From Chloroflexota bacterium (lineage in GTDB: Bacteria; Chloroflexota; UBA6077), in the NCBI GenBank assembly GCA_021806765.1, contig JAJZQR010000326.1, positions 1 to 5,962 of the forward strand: a DNA stretch of 5,962 bases, written 5' to 3'. Each line of letters starts with the position of its first letter. The first letter of the stretch is position 1. The notes beneath the pieces are model-generated. The model saw nothing but the letters and a program-made list of their open reading frames with translations, had not been told where the DNA came from and did no database searches. Shown here piece after piece: positions 4,873-5,962 of this stretch. Made by a program: the position numbers and the translations under genes.

Positions 4873-4903
4873 CCAACCCCGGCCGTCGGGGGCCGCGGGT
4901 TGG
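4873..4903 (+). repeat. Strong 12-bp leader hairpin upstream of portal
   Basis: CCAACCC (4873-4879) pairs with GGGTTGG (4897-4903), and CGGCC (4880-4884) with GGCCG (4891-4895). One bulged C (4896) and a six-base loop (4885-4890) complete it: twelve pairs, ten of them G-C. No T-run follows on the plus strand, so it is not a classical terminator. Directly after it the sequence GGCCGCGG occurs twice 13 bases apart (4891-4898 and 4904-4911), and a further CGCGGG/CCCGCG stem (4916-4921 with 4933-4938) ends just before the portal ribosome site. Confidence 0.65.
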
Positions 4904-4954
4904 GGCCGCGGTCGACGCGGGGAGGGCGGGAACCCGCGACGATGGAGGTGTACG

Positions 4955-5962
4955 GTGACCCTAAAGGTGCTCCCTAATCCGGCACCAGCGCAGACCTCGG
5001 GGGCCTCCAGGGCGTCGGTGTTGGCCGGCGCCGACTCGGTGCGGATCAAGCGCTACGCCGACTATCAGTCGTGGTACGACGGCAAGCACTGGCCTCGTCC
5101 CCGGGCCGGGCGGACCAACCTGGTGGTCAACTACTGCCACGTCCTGGTCGACAAGAGCGTCTCCTACCTGTTCGGCAAGGGGCTCAACTTCGCGGTCAAG
5201 GCAGGGTCCGACGAGGCGAATCTGCCGGCGGCCAATGCCGAGGCGGCGGAGGCGCTGATCTACCGGGTGTACGAGGACAGCAACCTGGAGGCGGTGGACG
5301 TCCAGGCCGGCACCAACGCCGCGGTCCTGGGCGACTGTGTGTTCAAAGTCTTCTGGGACAAGCAGCGAAGGCTCCCCCGGGTCATCAACCAGGACCCCAC
5401 GCGCTTCTTCTGCTCCTGGGCGGAGGACGATCTGGCCACCCTCTTGAGGGCTCACTGCAGCTACCGGCTCTCTCCGGAGGTGGCGGAGCTCCGGTTTGGC
5501 AAGCCGTTTCGGGGGACGTCTCTCGACGTGGTCGAGAGCTGGACCGCAGACACCTTCGAGGTGTGGGCAGGTGACCAGGCGGTGTCCAGGGTGGCGAATC
5601 CTTACGGGTTCATCCCTTTCGTCCATATCCCCAACGCCCGTCCGGCCAACGAGTTCTGGGGGGTCTCCGACCTGAAGGACCTTATCCCCCTGAACAAGGA
5701 GCTGAACGAGCGGTTCAGCGACTTCGCGGACGTCGTCCGCTACCACAGCGACCCTCCGGTGATCTTCAAGGGGGTGAGCGAGCACAGCAACCTGGCGGTG
5801 GGCGCCGGGACGGTGTGGGACATACCGGAGGGGGCCGACGTGGAGCTGCTGGAGTGGAAGGGTCAGCAGCCGGCGACCTTCGAGCACGTCGACCGGATCA
5901 TGCGGGCGATGCACGACATCGCGGAGACGCCTAAGACGGCCTTAGGTGAGACCGGCCGTCTG
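4955..5962 (+). CDS. Phage portal protein, SPP1 gp6-like, C-terminus off the right edge
   Basis: The 336 visible codons encode the N-terminal two thirds of a portal protein, the dodecameric ring at the capsid vertex through which TerL pumps DNA; full-length members usually have about 450-500 residues. Family hallmarks include IKRYADYQSWYDGKHW (31-46), the conserved VNYCHVLVDKSVSYLFGKG (58-76), NLEAVDVQAGTNAAVLGDCV (about 110-129), GFIPFVHIPNARPANEFWG (218-236) and LKDLIPLNKELNERFSDFAD (about 240-259). These match the SPP1 gp6-type portal pattern of tailed phages. The start is a GTG at 4955 with a perfect GGAGG (4944-4948) six bases upstream; a competing ATG at 4942 opens only an 11-codon frame. 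GC and codon use match terS/terL, so portal belongs to the same phage backbone although the low-GC cargo genes separate it from terL. No frameshift is seen. Confidence 0.96.
   Translation, partial: MTLKVLPNPAPAQTSGASRASVLAGADSVRIKRYADYQSWYDGKHWPRPRAGRTNLVVNYCHVLVDKSVSYLFGKGLNFAVKAGSDEANLPAANAEAAEALIYRVYEDSNLEAVDVQAGTNAAVLGDCVFKVFWDKQRRLPRVINQDPTRFFCSWAEDDLATLLRAHCSYRLSPEVAELRFGKPFRGTSLDVVESWTADTFEVWAGDQAVSRVANPYGFIPFVHIPNARPANEFWGVSDLKDLIPLNKELNERFSDFADVVRYHSDPPVIFKGVSEHSNLAVGAGTVWDIPEGADVELLEWKGQQPATFEHVDRIMRAMHDIAETPKTALGETGRL

Noticed and set aside
4942..4977. ATG mini-frame of 11 codons overlapping the portal start
   Set aside because: No ribosome site precedes it, while the GTG at 4955 has GGAGG at ideal spacing and opens the portal frame.
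4961..5914. Minus-strand 317-codon frame opposite portal
   Set aside because: Val/Arg/His/Pro-rich antisense shadow; the sense frame encodes unmistakable portal motifs.
1..5962. CRISPR array, tRNA, transposase or diversity-generating retroelement
   Set aside because: No regularly spaced repeats, cloverleaf, transposase motif or reverse transcriptase was seen on either strand.

Overview
The window is a stretch of tailed-phage or prophage DNA from a high-GC bacterium. It holds the end of a lysogeny or regulatory module, the complete DNA-packaging pair (small and large terminase), and about the first two thirds of an SPP1-type portal gene. The packaging genes are very GC-rich (45 G+C of 60 bases at 2581-2640). 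They use GTG starts, GGAGG-type ribosome sites and perfect TTGACA -35 boxes. A high-GC Gram-positive-type or Chloroflexi-like host would fit, but the sequence does not settle the host.

Layout: (1) 1-272, minus strand: an XRE-type helix-turn-helix protein, cut by the left edge. (2) 329-366: two face-to-face promoters embedded in an inverted repeat, the expected layout of a repressor-controlled divergent switch. (3) 367-671: a leader with a tandem repeat and no convincing gene. (4) 672-3312, plus strand: a tight operon of an unknown 83-residue protein, a probable PUA/ASCH-like protein, TerS and TerL, with gaps of a few bases or overlaps. The 3' end of the PUA-like gene contains a strong REP-like palindrome. 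(5) 3313-3547: a GC-rich gap with several palindromes and at most a doubtful 65-codon frame. (6) 3548-4607, minus strand: a two-gene operon of clearly lower GC (31 of 60 bases in each of two sampled lines). It encodes a helix-plus-two-transmembrane protein and a protein with an N-terminal 4-fold beta-flower-like domain, a Pro/Arg linker and a C-terminal YGSP-repeat region. It sits backwards between terL and portal, where phages normally have only structural genes, and has its own candidate promoter. (7) 4608-4954: back-to-back promoters for the two flanking units and a very stable leader hairpin. (8) 4955-5962, plus strand: the portal protein, open at the right edge.

How it fits together: TerS recognises phage DNA, TerL supplies ATPase and nuclease, and the portal is the docking ring through which TerL pumps DNA. 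The XRE protein is positioned to control the packaging operon through the shared operator. The backward low-GC pair looks like an acquired accessory cargo (moron) that could be expressed independently of the late genes. A membrane protein translationally coupled to a repeat/beta-flower protein makes it a candidate host-modifying, superinfection-exclusion or anti-phage system. That function is inference, and this pair is the part of the window most likely to be undescribed.
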